DNA of 64,000 bases from Bugula neritina (Eukaryota; Bryozoa; Gymnolaemata; Cheilostomatida; Bugulidae): positions 1,616,680 to 1,680,679 of the forward strand of contig OZ037767.1 of the NCBI GenBank assembly GCA_964035545.1. Reading direction: 5' to 3'. Made by a program: the position numbers and the translations under genes. Below are positions 1-13,244 of the stretch, piece after piece. The notes beneath the pieces are model-generated. The model had not been told where the DNA came from, searched no databases, and worked only from the letters and a program-made list of their open reading frames with translations. Positions within the stretch are counted from its first letter, which is position 1; each line of letters begins with the position of its first letter.

Positions 1-65
1 TGACTAACAGTAAAATCCCTTTCATTTCACGACATTGGGACCAAACCCACCTCACCACAACTCAC

Positions 66-98
66 CTGGGAGAAGCCTACCTCACCACTACACTCACC
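66..98 (-). repeat. Duplicated 5' splice site downstream of the last visible ATP13A1 exon
   Basis: The donor CCTAG|GTGAGT that ends the exon at 98 is followed 32 bp further on by a near-copy, CCCAG|GTGAGT, in a diverged two-copy repeat. Using the second copy would read into a TGA just after the first donor, so the first is the functional one by reading frame. Confidence 0.6.
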
Positions 99-3000
99 TA
101 GGAGGCATCCTCGTCTGAGCCTCATTTGCGAGGTATATAAGACTAGCAAAGTGGATGGAGAACTGGAGCACCACTGAGCATATAGTATAGAGATTAAATA
201 TGTTGGTTAAGGGCCTCTTCTCTGACAGGGTCTTCAATGGCTACAAATTGAACAGTAAACTTCTGCTTCTACATTGCTTCACACGAGTTATGAGTACGTA
301 ATTCATTGTTACTAGCATCATTACCTCTTATAGAGACTTAAGCTTAAAATCACAACTAAACCAGGTGGCTGTAGATAATGCAGCATGTACAGCAGAGATA
401 GAGCTACGTAAGATACATGTATTCATCAGTGTACATTTACCTGTGACCTAGTTATAAACAGGAAACAGCCGGCCAGCAAGAGACCTTGAACTGTAGCCTG
501 TGTATCACTAAACTTGATGCCATCCAGAAAGAGCACACTTTGAGTATAGGCTAAGATGAGAGCATTGAGAGCCAGTATTTTAAACATCTGTAGAGTTGTG
601 ACAAGAGTGCATCTGCCTTGCTTGATGATGTGACACACTAGAATATATTATTATAGAGGTAAATAGAGAGAGTCTATAGTAAACACATAGAGGTAAATGA
701 AGAGTATATAGTAAACATATAGAGATCAAGGAAGCAGGTACCTGACTGTATGGTAGAGTACTTAGAGGTAAATGGAGAAGCTATGCTAGCATCTCCCAGT
801 TTAACCACAGTACTTTCTGCCTCTTCCATTTCCTTCATCATTTTCTCCATCTTTTCCATCCTCTGTCAGACACAAGTGTATACATATGTTACCATGGGAA
901 CTGACGCGTTACCATAGCAACCATAAGTGACATTTAGCAACATTTCACCAGGTAAACCCCAACACATTCATACAACTAAATGAGGCTTACATTAGCTGAG
1001 TTTCAATATGTTGAAAAGTGGAGACTATAAAACAGATATTTATAATGTGCGGTTACTTAGAATACAAAGTAAGTATATACACTACCTGGTAAGTATATAG
1101 ACTACCTGGTAAGTATATAGACTACCTGGTAAGTATATACACTACCTGGTAAGTATATACACTACCTGGTAAGTATAAACACTACCTGGTAAGTATATAC
1201 ACTACCTGGTAAGTATATAGACTACCTGGTAAGTATATACACTACCTGGTAAGTATATACACTACCTGGTAAGTATATACACTAGCTGGTAAGTATAAAC
1301 ACTACCTGGTAAGTATATACACTACCTGGTAAGTATATAGACTACCTGGTAAGTATATAGACTACCTGGTAAGTATATACACTACCTGGTAAGTATATAC
1401 ACTACATGGTAAGTATAAAAACTACCTGGTAAGTATATACACTACCTGGTAAGTATATACACTACCTGGTAAGTATATATAAAACCTGTACAGTAGTAAA
1501 CACACACACGTACATTAGCAAGCTGATTTGTCTCCCCAGCTCTGGCAGCGGCAGCTCGTCGACTCGGTGCCCGGACAGCAGGTGATGGTTTGATAGCCTT
1601 AGCTGTAGCGCCGTTAGCAGAGAGGGTGTCAGTGGAGGACTCCCCATCCTTAGGAGCCTTTGGTTTGTGGACATGAGGCTTCTTCATAGCGGAGAGTAAG
1701 GCCACACCCACGTGGGCGTGTTTGAGAGCCGCGACGTCATTGGTTCCATCTCCACACATGAGTGTAGTGTAGCCCAGTTCCTGCGTAGAAAGGAGATCTG
1801 ACTCTATCAGATATTTAATGTGAATATTCAAAGCTTTGCATCTATTCACACGGAGATATTAACATCTGCTTTACAAAACAACCCACCATCCAGGGAACAA
1901 GACAACCAAATTTATAATATAGCAAAAAGGAATCTAGCTTTCCCAGCACACAGTAACGTGATAGCTGTTTCATATTTGAATATACGTTTAATATATAAAT
2001 CACACTGAGTTTACGCTGTCCAAGAGATGAGCTACCTTCTATTGAACGATGAACTTATAAAGATTCCATAATTCATTCCAAATAATATATCAATTGAACA
2101 GCATCACTGCTTAGTATAAGTATGCATATGTATAGCTTATAATATACATATATAAGGTGATATCTACAGCTTATAATATACAGATATAAGGTGATATCTA
2201 CAGCTTATAATATACAGATATAAGGTGATATCTACAGCTTATAATATACAGATATAAGGTGATATCTACAGCTTATAATATACAGATATAAGGTGATATC
2301 TACAGCTTATAATATACATATATAAGGTGATATCTACAGCTTATAATATACAGATATAAGGTGATATCTACAGCTTATAATATACAGATATAAGGTGATA
2401 TCTACAGCTTATAATATAGAGCTATAAAGTGATATATATATAGCTGCAGAACGCACCTTCATAGTGGTGATAACCAACTCCTTCTGTTTAGGTGTAACTC
2501 TGGCAAATACTGCAGTGCAAGGGATAAGTTTCTTAGCCAGTCCGAGGGATTGCAGGTGAGTTAGACCCTGTAACATATGCATATGATATGATATATATGA
2601 TAGTCATAGAGTAATATATACACATTATATGCATATATATGATAGTCATAGAGTAATATATACACACTACATGCATACATATGATAATCATAGAGTAATA
2701 TATACACATTATATGCATATATATGATAGTCATAGAGTAATATATACACATTATATGCATATATATGATAGTCATAGAGTAATATATACACACTACATGC
2801 ATATATATGATAATCATAGAGTAATATATACACATTATATGCATATATATGATAGTCATAGAGTAATATATACACATTATATGCATATATATGATAGTCA
2901 TAGAGTAATATATACACACTACATGCATATATATGATAATCATAGAGTAATATATACACACTACATGCATATATATGATAGTCATAGAGTAATATATACA

Positions 3001-6000
3001 CACTACATGCATATATATGATAGTCATAGAGTAATATATACACACTACATGTATACATATGATAATCATAGAGTAATATATACACACTACATGCATACAT
3101 ATGATAGTCATACTGGGTGAACTCAAGTTTCAGTGCAGTTGTTCACTTAATGACTTTACCATAAACCTAGCCTCAGGGAATCACATTGCACCTACGGGGC
3201 GTGCATAATTCATCACAATACGCAGTCAAGGAGAAGAGGATTCAAAAGCTAATCACAATGAAATAGTTCACTGTTCAACCTATACAGTCTATGTTAGAAC
3301 AGAAGTGGACAAACAGACACAATCCACATGATAACCTTGAGATACAACTACTGCATGAAGTAACATGTCTTCTTATAAAACACAGCAGACGTAATAGCAC
3401 CACAAACCTCTCCAGTGATACATAAATCATAGGACTTGAGTTTAGACAGAGTTTCCGTAGAGACATCAAACACCTCTGCACCATCTACCGACTCCCACCT
3501 CCAGCCCTGAGACTTGGAAGGTTCAGTGGTGATGAGGGTGTGGGGTTTCACCGTCATCTTCAACTCCTTCGCTATATGACAGGCCGTCAGCGGGTTATCA
3601 CCGGTTATCATGCATGTCTACAGAGCATAGCAAACAGTAAATAGAATTGATATATCAATACATAGGACTGATATATCAATAAATAGGACTAATATACCAA
3701 TAAATAGGACTAATATACCAATAAATAGGACTGATATACCAATACATAGAACTGATATATCAATACATAGCACCACTGATCATGACCAGCTCTGACACTC
3801 ACATAATGAGAACTCTCTTGTATCTCCTTTATGGCGTGTTTAGAGTCGGGTTTCAGCGGACAGGAGAGGGCAATAAACCCAGCAAACATGAGGTCCTTCT
3901 CCACATCACCTCTACTCAACTCCCTTATCTGCTCAGAGAAGACGAGTCATTTAGTTTTAAACTATTTACAGCTAGAAATATGTGAGCTGCACTTACTTTT
4001 TTATCTTATCTGTTATATCTTTGCTATTGATGTAAGATAAACAAAATATGTAAAATCATTCAAATTTCAAATATTTTAACCTTTTTTATTTATATAGAAT
4101 AAATGAAATAAAAAACGAAACATTTTTTATAGCAGAGTTGACTTAATAAATGAAATAGTATAAAACCTTCAGAGAGATTGCTATATTAACACCAACTCTA
4201 TCAACACAAAAGACAAAGCACTTCTCTCACACTCAGTAGAGTACAAGGTACACACACCTGGGAGTGAGCGAGACGCCCCAGTGGTTTGTATCCCAGGGCT
4301 ATAACTCTGGCACCGCGTCTTGCTAGAGACAGGTAAGTCTTTTCATAGTACGTAGGCAACTCCTTGAACTACAAGTAAACACAATAAGTCTATCCTTGAA
4401 CTACACAAAGTATTTGAATAAAAATAATTTATTGGACTAGATTATAAAATAAACACAATAAACTTCAGACACATAAGAAACTCACTTGAAGCTCTAAATA
4501 AAGCCCTAGGCCCTAGACTAAACAAAGCCCTAGGCCCTAGACTATACAAAGCCCTAGGTCCTAGACTATATAAAGCCCTAGGTCCTAGACTATATAAAGC
4601 CCTAGGCCCTAGACTATATAAAGCCCTAGGCCCTAGACTATATAAAGCCCTAGGCCCTAGACTAAACAAAGCCCTAGGCCCTAGACTATACAAAGCCCTA
4701 GGCGCTAGACTATACAAAGCCCTAGGCCCTAGACTAAATAAAGCCCTAGACCCTAGACTATATAAAGCCCTAGGCCCTAGACTGAGAGACTCACCATGTG
4801 TTGGAGGGTCTCCGGAGCCCCCTTAACAGTCACCAGAATCTCATTCTCAGTAGTCCCCGGGGGCTGGTACCCCGCCACTACACTCATCCTCTTCAGGGCG
4901 CTGGAGAAGTGAAATCTGTGGAAGATCTTCATAGCGTTTGCCTTGACCTTCGTAGACTTGTTGGGACACACCCCATCATCTGAAACGATTGTATCAGTGG
5001 TTAAACTTACACAGCTTCAAACGTAAAATACAACTAAAATCACAAAGAAATGTCACAAATAATGTTACACAATAAATCATTACACAATCAGTTATATGAA
5101 AAAAATTTTCAATGTAGAAATTCTGAGTCAATGTGATATTAATAAGCAGTATAAATGTTACTGTTGTTGACTTAAAAGTAGATTAGTAAAAGCTTGTTAG
5201 TTTACCTCTTTCATCCTTTTGAGGTGAAACAGCCAGAATGATGAAATAAAATATAATATAATATTATGCTATAATGTAATAATTTAATATACCATATTAT
5301 GTTATAATGTAATATGTTATAATTTAATATACCATATTAGAATATAATATATTGCAATGCACTATAACAATATATAATAATGTAGTATACCCTATTATAA
5401 TAATATAATGTATAATAATATAATGTATAATAATATAATGTATAATAATATAATGTATAATAATATAATGTATAATAATATAATGTATAATAATATAATG
5501 TATAATAATATAATGTATAATAATATAATGTATAATAATATAATACAGAATATACACACTTTTCGTGGGTTTCCAGTTAATAGCCTTGAGAGTTGCCTTC
5601 TCCAGAGGGTCACCTACCAGTTCCCCATCATCCAGCACCACCAGCGCTTGACAACTGGCCAACACCTGAATAGTCTCAACAGGTGCCCTCTCTACACTCT
5701 CCAGTTGGCTGGGATTTTCTCTGATAACAGAAAATCCACAAAAACTCAGTTAAAGAAGATACGTCATCACCTTGTATGACGTCAGACCGGCTATACAGTT
5801 ACCTGGTAATACAGTTACCAGGTAATACTGGTATGTGTTACCAGGTAATACTGGTATGTGTTACCAGGTAATACTGGTATGTGCTACCAAGTAATACTGA
5901 TATGTGCTAACAGGTGGTGAAGGACATACAGTACTTCCAGTTGCTCAGTACTGCATCAAACAAAGCTGCTAGAAGCTACATAATTAATGGCCCCCAGCCA

Positions 6001-9000
6001 TTCCGACCCACTCAACTCAGCAGTGCAGTGATTATTCAACTGAAAACTCTGCAGTCATTTGGGAATTCCTTACAGCACAAGAACATTGACTTTTGACTCA
6101 ACATCTAAAGTTGTATGAGCATAATTTAATAAATATATCAATTGAATAAACAATACCCTCCCAGCTGCCTGCCTGGTATGTAAGTACAGCAGTGAGTTAC
6201 TTCTTTAGCTTATGCTTCTATAGAAGTCTAACTTAGCTGCTGTATTTCACAAGTAAATATAAAGGTTACTAGATGTTTTTATTTTGGCTGCTTTAAAAAT
6301 TTTTTAAGATACTTTAACTGTAGTCAAATACTTTGCCTCAATAATTCAACCAATTTTTATTATTATTTCAATAATAACTCAATGATACTCTATTAATATC
6401 TCAATAATATTCTATTAATAACTCAATGATACTCTATTAATAACTCAATGATATTCCATTATTAACTCAATGATTACCCGACTCCTGCAATTCCCTCCAC
6501 AATGAGGTCATCACTGGTGAGAGTGCCAGTCTTGTCAAAGCAGCAGATGTCTATTTTACCAGCGAATGGGATTCTGAATGGCTCAGTGCAGTAAACACCT
6601 AAAGTATTATATTCAGTACAGTAAACACCTAAAGTATTACATTCAGTACAGTAAACACCTAAAGTAATATTAAACACATGGAGTATTGCATCCAGATAAT
6701 GCCAGTGATGATGCAGGCTAGAAAGTATGTTACCATACAGTAGAAGCAAAGAGATGAGTGGCTGAAGAAATGTGATAAACTCCAAAAAGTCTGTCGAGTT
6801 TAGAAGAGTTGGGAGTTGTCAGAGCATGGCATTAAGAAGGAAATAGTAAGGGAATACTCACATAGCTTGACAAGAGCCATGAGAGAAGAGTTGACAGCCA
6901 ATGAGAGTTCAATGGGTAATTCAGGAGGGACAACTGATGTTAATATCAGAGTACACTCCAGGAACAGTTTGTATCTGTTTCTGTTTGGGTCTTCTGTGCC
7001 TACATAGGAAATAATAGCTCTCTCACACAAATGAGTATAGTTGGTGTTGAATTCACAATACAGATCTGGCATATAGCATATAGTCTCATATCTCTATATA
7101 ATATAAAAAAATACCTAAAATGTGAAGAACAAAAACAGAACAGAACTTTCAACTGCTGGGTTTCGTGGCTGAAACATTAGTTGTTCTTGTTCTACCATAC
7201 TTTATACGACATATGCTCAAATTTCTTTTGCAATTTTATTTCCAATTAAAAACATTTGACCTTCACCTTTAATCCAGACGTAGGAGGAAGCAGCTACTGC
7301 AAACACGAGTAAGAAGAGAATGAAGAGGAAGGCCTCCAGGTTGTTAGCCGTGACTCTCTTCACACTGAAGAGGATGGTACGTAGCAGAGTGCCCTGCGAG
7401 GAGTTGAACCCTGTCTTGAGAACATAGCCTATGCAGCCGTTATCTGGAGCTGTGGACACTGCGTAGAGATACAGCAGAAAAAAGTGCTAAACCTTATTAA
7501 ATGTTGTACGTTGTAAATATATACGAGTTGAGATTTTAATCTAAAAATTCAATTCATTTGAAAATAAACTTTCACTAAAAATTAATTTATTATATAATAT
7601 TCTAACATTTCAGCAAAGTTACAAGTTATTATTCGAGTAAAAGAGATTATAACTTAGGACTATTAAAACATCTCTACAGAATAAACAAAGCAAAAATTTA
7701 TCATTAAAGAAAACATACTCTATGATTAAACATGTTGTAGCAATGACTCCTTTACAGAACAATACATGTTAGGAGGTCATGACCTATTATTAGCAGCAAC
7801 AGGTGAAGCCCTCGAGAAAATATAACATTGACTTTAGCAAATCTCATGCGTTGATAAAAATCCTTAGCCAAGAATAACTTCCAACAATGAAGGACAGAGT
7901 AGCTGAGGATATTAAGGGCTAACCTTTGGTGATTGATGTGGCCTTTGGAGGGGGGCTGTGCTGAACTATCCTGGTGCCCCCAAACAACACTCTCAGCTTG
8001 CTGTCAGACGCTAAGTCTAAGTTATCGTTGGCTGCAACGTATTCAGTTAACAGGAAGCATTAGTAACTCAAACTGAATTTATGTTTTCATATCTGTTATA
8101 AATTCAACTAAGATACTTTAGTGAATTCAATAGTATATATTTACATGTCGCATAAGACAATAAAACACAAACTTGACTGCAATTTTAAACACCAAGCAGC
8201 GTGGAGAGCACAAATCCTATTTTAAATAAATCTTAAAAACCCTCCTGCCTTTTTTTATTGTTTTGAAGTTGAAAAAATTCCTTTCCATATATTATATAGT
8301 AGCAGTATTTATATAAACTCTTACCACAAGCACATAGCTTTTGCTCTAAGCAACGTGTGTTTATATTAAAATATAGCTGAATCATGTTCTAACCAGTTAA
8401 TAGAAACTTCTGAGTTATTTGGGAGTTGCCCACTCAGCATAACGCTTACTCTGTATATAACACAGCTGTTACAGCTGCACATCTACATATTAACATATAA
8501 ACAGCAGAAACAAACTTCTACCTTCCAAATCTTCAACAGACTCCTTCATCACTGGAACGGATTCCCCGGTGAGCATAGACTCGTCTGCTATACACGAACC
8601 TCTCACCAGCAGCACGTCACACGGCACCGGTCTGTCATCCTTACTCCGACCTGCAGGGTAAAGTTCAGCTAGATGTCAGCGCCCGCTCACAATGACTCAT
8701 TCGACAGCAGAAGTAACAACAACTTAGAAGAAAGGAGAACTAACCTATGGAGACCAGGTCACCCGGCAGAAGGTCAATTGTGTTTATAGACATCCACTTC
8801 CTGTTCCTGTATGCCTGCAGCAGATGTGAAACTCTCCGGAATTATTATTACATGTATATTATTAATAACTATAAGTATGATAATTCCTTTATAATATATT
8901 ACTTGGATTATACAGTATATTGGTTAGACGTTCTATATCTGTGACAAAGCAATGATGACTAATAAGAGACCAACACTGCAGTTACTTGTTGTAGTATACT

Positions 9001-12000
9001 CACTAGGATATTGTAGGGTTTGTTTCCCATCTCTCTAATCATAGCCATGTTCCTGATCTGTTGGTGCACCAAAGTGGCTTCGAAGGTGGCAAGCATAAAC
9101 AGAGTGAATATGCTATAGTACCTGTAACATCACATAATATATATACGCTATAGTACCTGTAACGTCACATAATACATATATGCTATAGTACCTGTACCAT
9201 TACATAATATATATATGCTATAGTACCTGTACCATTACATAATACATATATGCTATAGTACCTGTACCATTACATAATACATATATGCTATAGTACCTGT
9301 AACATCTTGTAATAAACTACCTATATTGTCTTGTGATAATTTTCCGAATCATAGTCAAAGGAACGATGAATCCTTTTACATATCAGTATTTCATTATTAT
9401 TTTGTCGATTAAATGACATACTTAAAACCTTCAGCTATCCATTTTATTGCAGTTGAATTTAGGATTTCAAAAAGGATCAATGAGTAATATTTTACTAACA
9501 GAAAGTGATTTTCGCATCAATATGATTTCAGTAAAGCTATAAAATGGTGCTCTTAGTGAGATTAACTGGAACTCAGTATTTAACAATATTCCACATGCAG
9601 CTGACTAATTCCACATGACACTGGATATTTAATGAGTGGAGGTGACAACTGACAAACCTAAGATCATAACATTTCTTTACCCCTGTGGTAGGGTGGGTAG
9701 TAGAGTGAACACTTACCAATACTCATCCAAACACCAAAGACCCACACAGAAAACTTGAAATACGAAGAACGGGGCCGTAGCTCTTTCGATAAACAACTCT
9801 AAAAATGGTGGGATGTCCATTTGCAATCTACAAAGTAGAAGAGAACTTGCAATAATACTACATCAGGGCATCTCTAGTCAAGAAGGTGCTATAAACACTA
9901 TTACAAAGTTCTTTAATTGTAGATGACAAAAATACAGGAAAAGAACTCAAGAGTTAATTATGTGCCGAGTGTGACGACAATTCTAGTTTTGAGCAGCATT
10001 CTACCAGACAATTGCTACACGAATAAAGTGCATATTCTGCACTCTTATGGAATACTCTGGAAGAATATTATGCTAATCACTCAGAAAAGTCGTGGGAGTT
10101 TTGGCCCCAACAGTGATGGTGATATAGAGTTACAGTTACAGCTATACGCAAGTACCCTAATTTAGTAATGCACTCGGTTATACTGCAACGCCCACCATAA
10201 CATTCATTAGCTAATAACATATAAATAACATATCAAGTATATGATAAAGTCAATAATAGTATACATCTAGCACTTCCTAAACACAGCCTGGACGTGCCTG
10301 TAAGCAAGTTCTGCACGAGCATCAACAACTGATAGATGACTGAGAAGCACAACTACTGCATGAAATAGCCATAAATAACATATTTCCCTTTTATTTTGAT
10401 ACTTATAGACCCTTTTCCAATGCACTTGATTCCCAGCTTATATTTAAGAGTTGTGCCTCCTCCGCAAGTATATACAATAATCAAGCTTTCATTAACTAGA
10501 GTGGTGGCAGCCATCACAACAAATGATTAATGGGAGTTATGTCACAGCTACCACTGCAGCACTTCTCAATAAATAAATGATCATAAAAATGCTTTTAAAC
10601 TATTATTTTTTATAAATAGATACTATTAAATAACTTTTCAAAATCCTAATGTATGTGTATATTTATTTCTTAAAAGAACAGGTATATAGCATAGTTTAGG
10701 TTTATGTAACAGTCAAACTTAAATTTTTTAAAGAGAGTGTTCTATATAACAAGGTACCTGCTAAGGGGGCATAACTCTTAATTTTAAAACTAGTGACAGG
10801 GAAATTGGAAAAGTGCCTATTGTTGTCATCTTCAAAGTGACAGCATAGAGCAGGTATTCTTACGCATTGTCATTGTAAACCATCTTGGCCTTCACAACTT
10901 CCATATCTTCCAGCCCTTTACTACTGTTGTATACAGAGAAGGGCTCGGCAACAGGGAACTCCACCGCAGCAAACTGCTTCTTCTCTGACAGATCACACAT
11001 ATACTTGATCTTTTGGAAGATGAACCAAGCCTTCTCGCTCTACAAACATCCATAAATATTACCAGCTTCTCAACTTTCACATGTATATTAGTGCAACCAC
11101 CACTAGAAGTACAAGAAGGGAGCAGCCGTAGTCTAAGAGTTAGAACACTGGCTTAATCCTAGAAGTACAAGACTATGAAAACAGCCACTGAATTTCTATT
11201 TTGCTACAATTAGAAGAAAAAAATATACTGACAGATTAAAGTCAAGATACAGGAGAATAGGATACAGTATCAATCATGCTAACTGACCTTTTTTTAATGA
11301 ATTTCAATTTTATAACAAATTAAATTTTGAAACTATTAAAATATTTCAACTAATGTAACCATAAAATCTTGCTGGCATAACATTATGCAATAAAACATGA
11401 TTCAAAGCAATAAAGTGCAAAGTAAATAATTCAACTATATAAGTACTAGTATTCAACTTCATTTCTACAAAAGCTGCTAAATACAAAATAAACCAGAGGC
11501 AGAAAAGATTGAACTGTGAAGGTTTTTACGATACACAATTAACTGAACCATATTAACTGGCTCTTGCAATATTCCCTTACATTTAATCTATGTTAATATA
11601 ATAAAGATATAACATCTTCAATACCCCTTGATAAATGGTGACAATCTCAGCACTGCCATTATTGGCAGTAGGAATAACTTTAGCAAAGGTTGCATCCGTG
11701 ACTTCTTTGACCTAAAGAAATAAACAAGTGTCAATTTAAACTCACTATAATTAGGTCACATGTAAATATATAGGTGAGCTGTTACAGTGTCTCAACTGTC
11801 AAGCAGATCTAGCAATAACCTAGAACTACCTTATAGGCACACAACAAACAAAACTCCACTCTGAAACTTAACCTCCAGTAGTTTTTAAATACCAATTAAA
11901 CCACATTATTTTATTCACTTTTTGGACATTTAAATTCAGAAGTTTTAATAACTATCGATCTTTGTTTTACACTTAAGTCACTCTAGCCCTTCTGGCTTCT

Positions 12001-13244
12001 GCTTACATACCACACTTCATTGATAATAATATTCTAATACCACTTATAAATGTAAAAACCACGAGCCATTTTCTAATAAGTAACATAAACGGTAACTCAC
12101 AAAGGGTAAGTCTAACTGCGGAACAAATGCCTCCTAGCCCTTACGTAATGCATAATCAACCTACGTATCGTTATGCTTATTGATTACTCATAATTGTAAA
12201 TAATAATGACAATTACTATTACTATTAGTAGCATTAGCTATTACTATGTCTGTACTATTAATTCTATACTAATAACTACAACAAATACAAATAATACTAT
12301 GTATATCATAATCATAATGATAATCATAATTACAAATATAATAAAGTATAAATTATGAAGCATTATCCCATGATTGGTGATCACAATGATGAATCGAATG
12401 ATCATCATCACGACATCGTGATGATCATGGGCGATGACCATGATAAGCTGATCATTGTCATTATGATTATGTTTTTTTCATTTTACAGTGATATTTATAA
12501 TTATAAACTATAGGTATTAGTAATAGTTTACTAATATACATAGTTATACTAATAGCAATACTGAATACTAATATACATAGTTATACTAATAGTAATACTA
12601 ATACTAGTACTAGTAATAGCAATACTAAGTCTAATAGTAGTACTTAGTCTTATACTTGTACTAAAACTAAGAGCACGAGTATCAGTAATACTAATAGTAT
12701 TAGTCTAATAGTAATACGTTAACTCAGAGTTACTATTAGTCTCACACTTAATCCGGATTGATAGTTAACAACTATAACTAAAACTATAAGTATAAGTTAT
12801 AGACTTATATTATATAAAATTAAATATATATAGTTAATACATGATTGTTGAAGGTAAAACACTTAAACAGCTGTTATTTAAGCGAGTTTTTTTTAACAAC
12901 AAATCTCATACACTTAACATCAACATGCATTATTTTCTTTTAAAAAGAAACGCATAATGATAATGACTTACTTTTCGCGTTGTCAGTTTTGCTCTAATGT
13001 GAACAGACCAGTAACAACTAAGACAAACTAGAATGTGAATTATTCCAATAGCAGCTAAAGCTATCAGCCCAAGTTCCCAATACTCATCTATACCATACAC
13101 AGCAGTCCACAAATACAGCCATGTTGCATAAATCAATACGAATGGAAACACATAAAAATGCCAGAGAATTGGAACATTTTTATGTAAAGAAATGGATTGA
13201 ATATTATGATCAATGGGGGCTGCCATCATAAAATTGACATCCAC
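98..13244 (-). CDS. ATP13A1: P5A-type transport ATPase ATP13A1 (3' end off window)
   Basis: ER-membrane P-type ATPase of the P5A class, known as a dislocase that removes mis-inserted transmembrane helices. Coding exons in transcript order: 12972-13244, 11625-11711, 10864-11039, 9717-9827, 9004-9121, 8745-8814, 8522-8650, 7924-8031, 7267-7458, 6862-6999, 6478-6598, 5560-5720, 4795-4979, 4258-4368, 3803-3928, 3408-3617, 2457-2567, 1514-1780, 742-862, 441-637, 98-240. All reading phases join. About 1,050 residues are visible; roughly 130 C-terminal residues are missing compared with the vertebrate protein. Seen: two N-terminal hydrophobic helices; LTGESVPV (actuator, near residue 307); the P5A signature [22 protein letters not shown] (phosphorylated Asp near residue 485); [33 protein letters not shown]. 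The usual AD in the ALKxADVG segment reads AH here. The start is the only ATG that opens the two-helix N-terminus. Introns are rich in minisatellites. Confidence 0.96.
1073..1483. repeat. 20-bp minisatellite, about 20 copies
   Basis: Tandem array of a unit close to ACTACCTGGTAAGTATATAC in the ATP13A1 intron between exons 1514-1780 and 742-862. On the plus strand, antisense to the gene, almost every unit contains CTG|GTAAGTAT, a near-consensus 5' splice site. Confidence 0.95.
2137..2440. repeat. 34-bp minisatellite, about 9 copies
   Basis: AT-rich array in an ATP13A1 intron, just downstream (in transcript sense) of the donor at 2457. Each unit contains GATATCTACAGCTTATAATA. No coding signal. 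Confidence 0.9.
2585..3112. repeat. 42-bp minisatellite, about 12 copies
   Basis: Array in the ATP13A1 intron upstream of exon 2457-2567. Units share CATAGAGTAATATATACACA. Because 42 is divisible by three and the unit lacks stops in several frames, it produces long repetitive open frames on both strands; these are not genes. Confidence 0.95.
3655..3775. repeat. 21-bp minisatellite in ATP13A1 intron
   Basis: About six copies of a unit close to AATAAATAGGACTAATATACC, filling most of the short intron between exons 3803-3928 and 3408-3617. Confidence 0.85.
4368..4412 (-). repeat. Duplicated 3' splice site at ATP13A1 exon 4258-4368
   Basis: The acceptor plus first exon bases, TTGTAG|TTCAAGGA, recur 32 bp upstream as TGTGTAG|TTCAAGGA. 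A 32-bp spacing is out of frame, so the upstream copy is probably a decoy. Confidence 0.65.
4490..4790. repeat. 24-bp palindromic minisatellite, about 12 copies
   Basis: Unit close to TAAAGCCCTAGGCCCTAGAC plus TATA, beside the donor at 4795. The core CCCTAGGCCCTAG is partly self-complementary, so single strands could form hairpins. Confidence 0.92.
5395..5545. repeat. 15-bp AT minisatellite, about 10 copies
   Basis: Perfect array of TATAATGTATAATAA beginning about 15 bp past the ATP13A1 donor at 5560. It carries meaningless open frames on both strands. Confidence 0.95.
5800..5915. repeat. 23-bp minisatellite, about 5 copies
   Basis: Copies of TACCAGGTAATACTGGTATG plus TGT in the ATP13A1 intron upstream of exon 5560-5720. 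The core CCAGGTAATACTGG is near-palindromic. Confidence 0.85.
6598..6668 (-). repeat. 30-bp repeat carrying three in-frame copies of an ATP13A1 splice acceptor
   Basis: Read on the minus strand, CTTTAG|GTGTTTACTG occurs three times at exactly 30-bp spacing. The copy nearest the exon is the family-consistent acceptor (exon starts at 6598 and continues [11 protein letters not shown]). The two upstream copies stay open in the same frame and would insert 10 or 20 residues of type [10 protein letters not shown] just before the conserved segment that precedes DKTGT. Confidence 0.85.
9113..9312 (-). repeat. 35-bp repeat carrying about six copies of an ATP13A1 splice acceptor
   Basis: The junction TTACAG|GTACTATAGCATAT at 9121 is repeated upstream every 35 bp as TACAG|GTACTATAGC. 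35 is not divisible by three and the repeat has stops in the relevant frame, so use of an upstream copy would disrupt the protein. Confidence 0.85.
10405..10820. mobile_element. Imperfect inverted-repeat element (MITE-like) in ATP13A1 intron
   Basis: The left end ATAGACCCTTTTCCAAT matches the reverse complement of the right end ATAGGCACTTTTCCAAT. Similarity continues inward through AAGAGTT(G/A)TGCC. No coding capacity is visible in 416 bp. Probably a non-autonomous DNA transposon; target duplication unclear. Confidence 0.6.

Noticed and set aside
2533-3126. Long open frames on both strands (160-197 codons)
   Set aside because: They are products of a 42-bp tandem repeat whose length is divisible by three; composition is repetitive and the region is an ATP13A1 intron.
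11115-11170. Segment resembling a tRNA-derived SINE head (AGTCTAAGAGTTAGAACACTGG)
   Set aside because: Only a box-A-like part is visible; no box B at proper spacing and no second copy seen.
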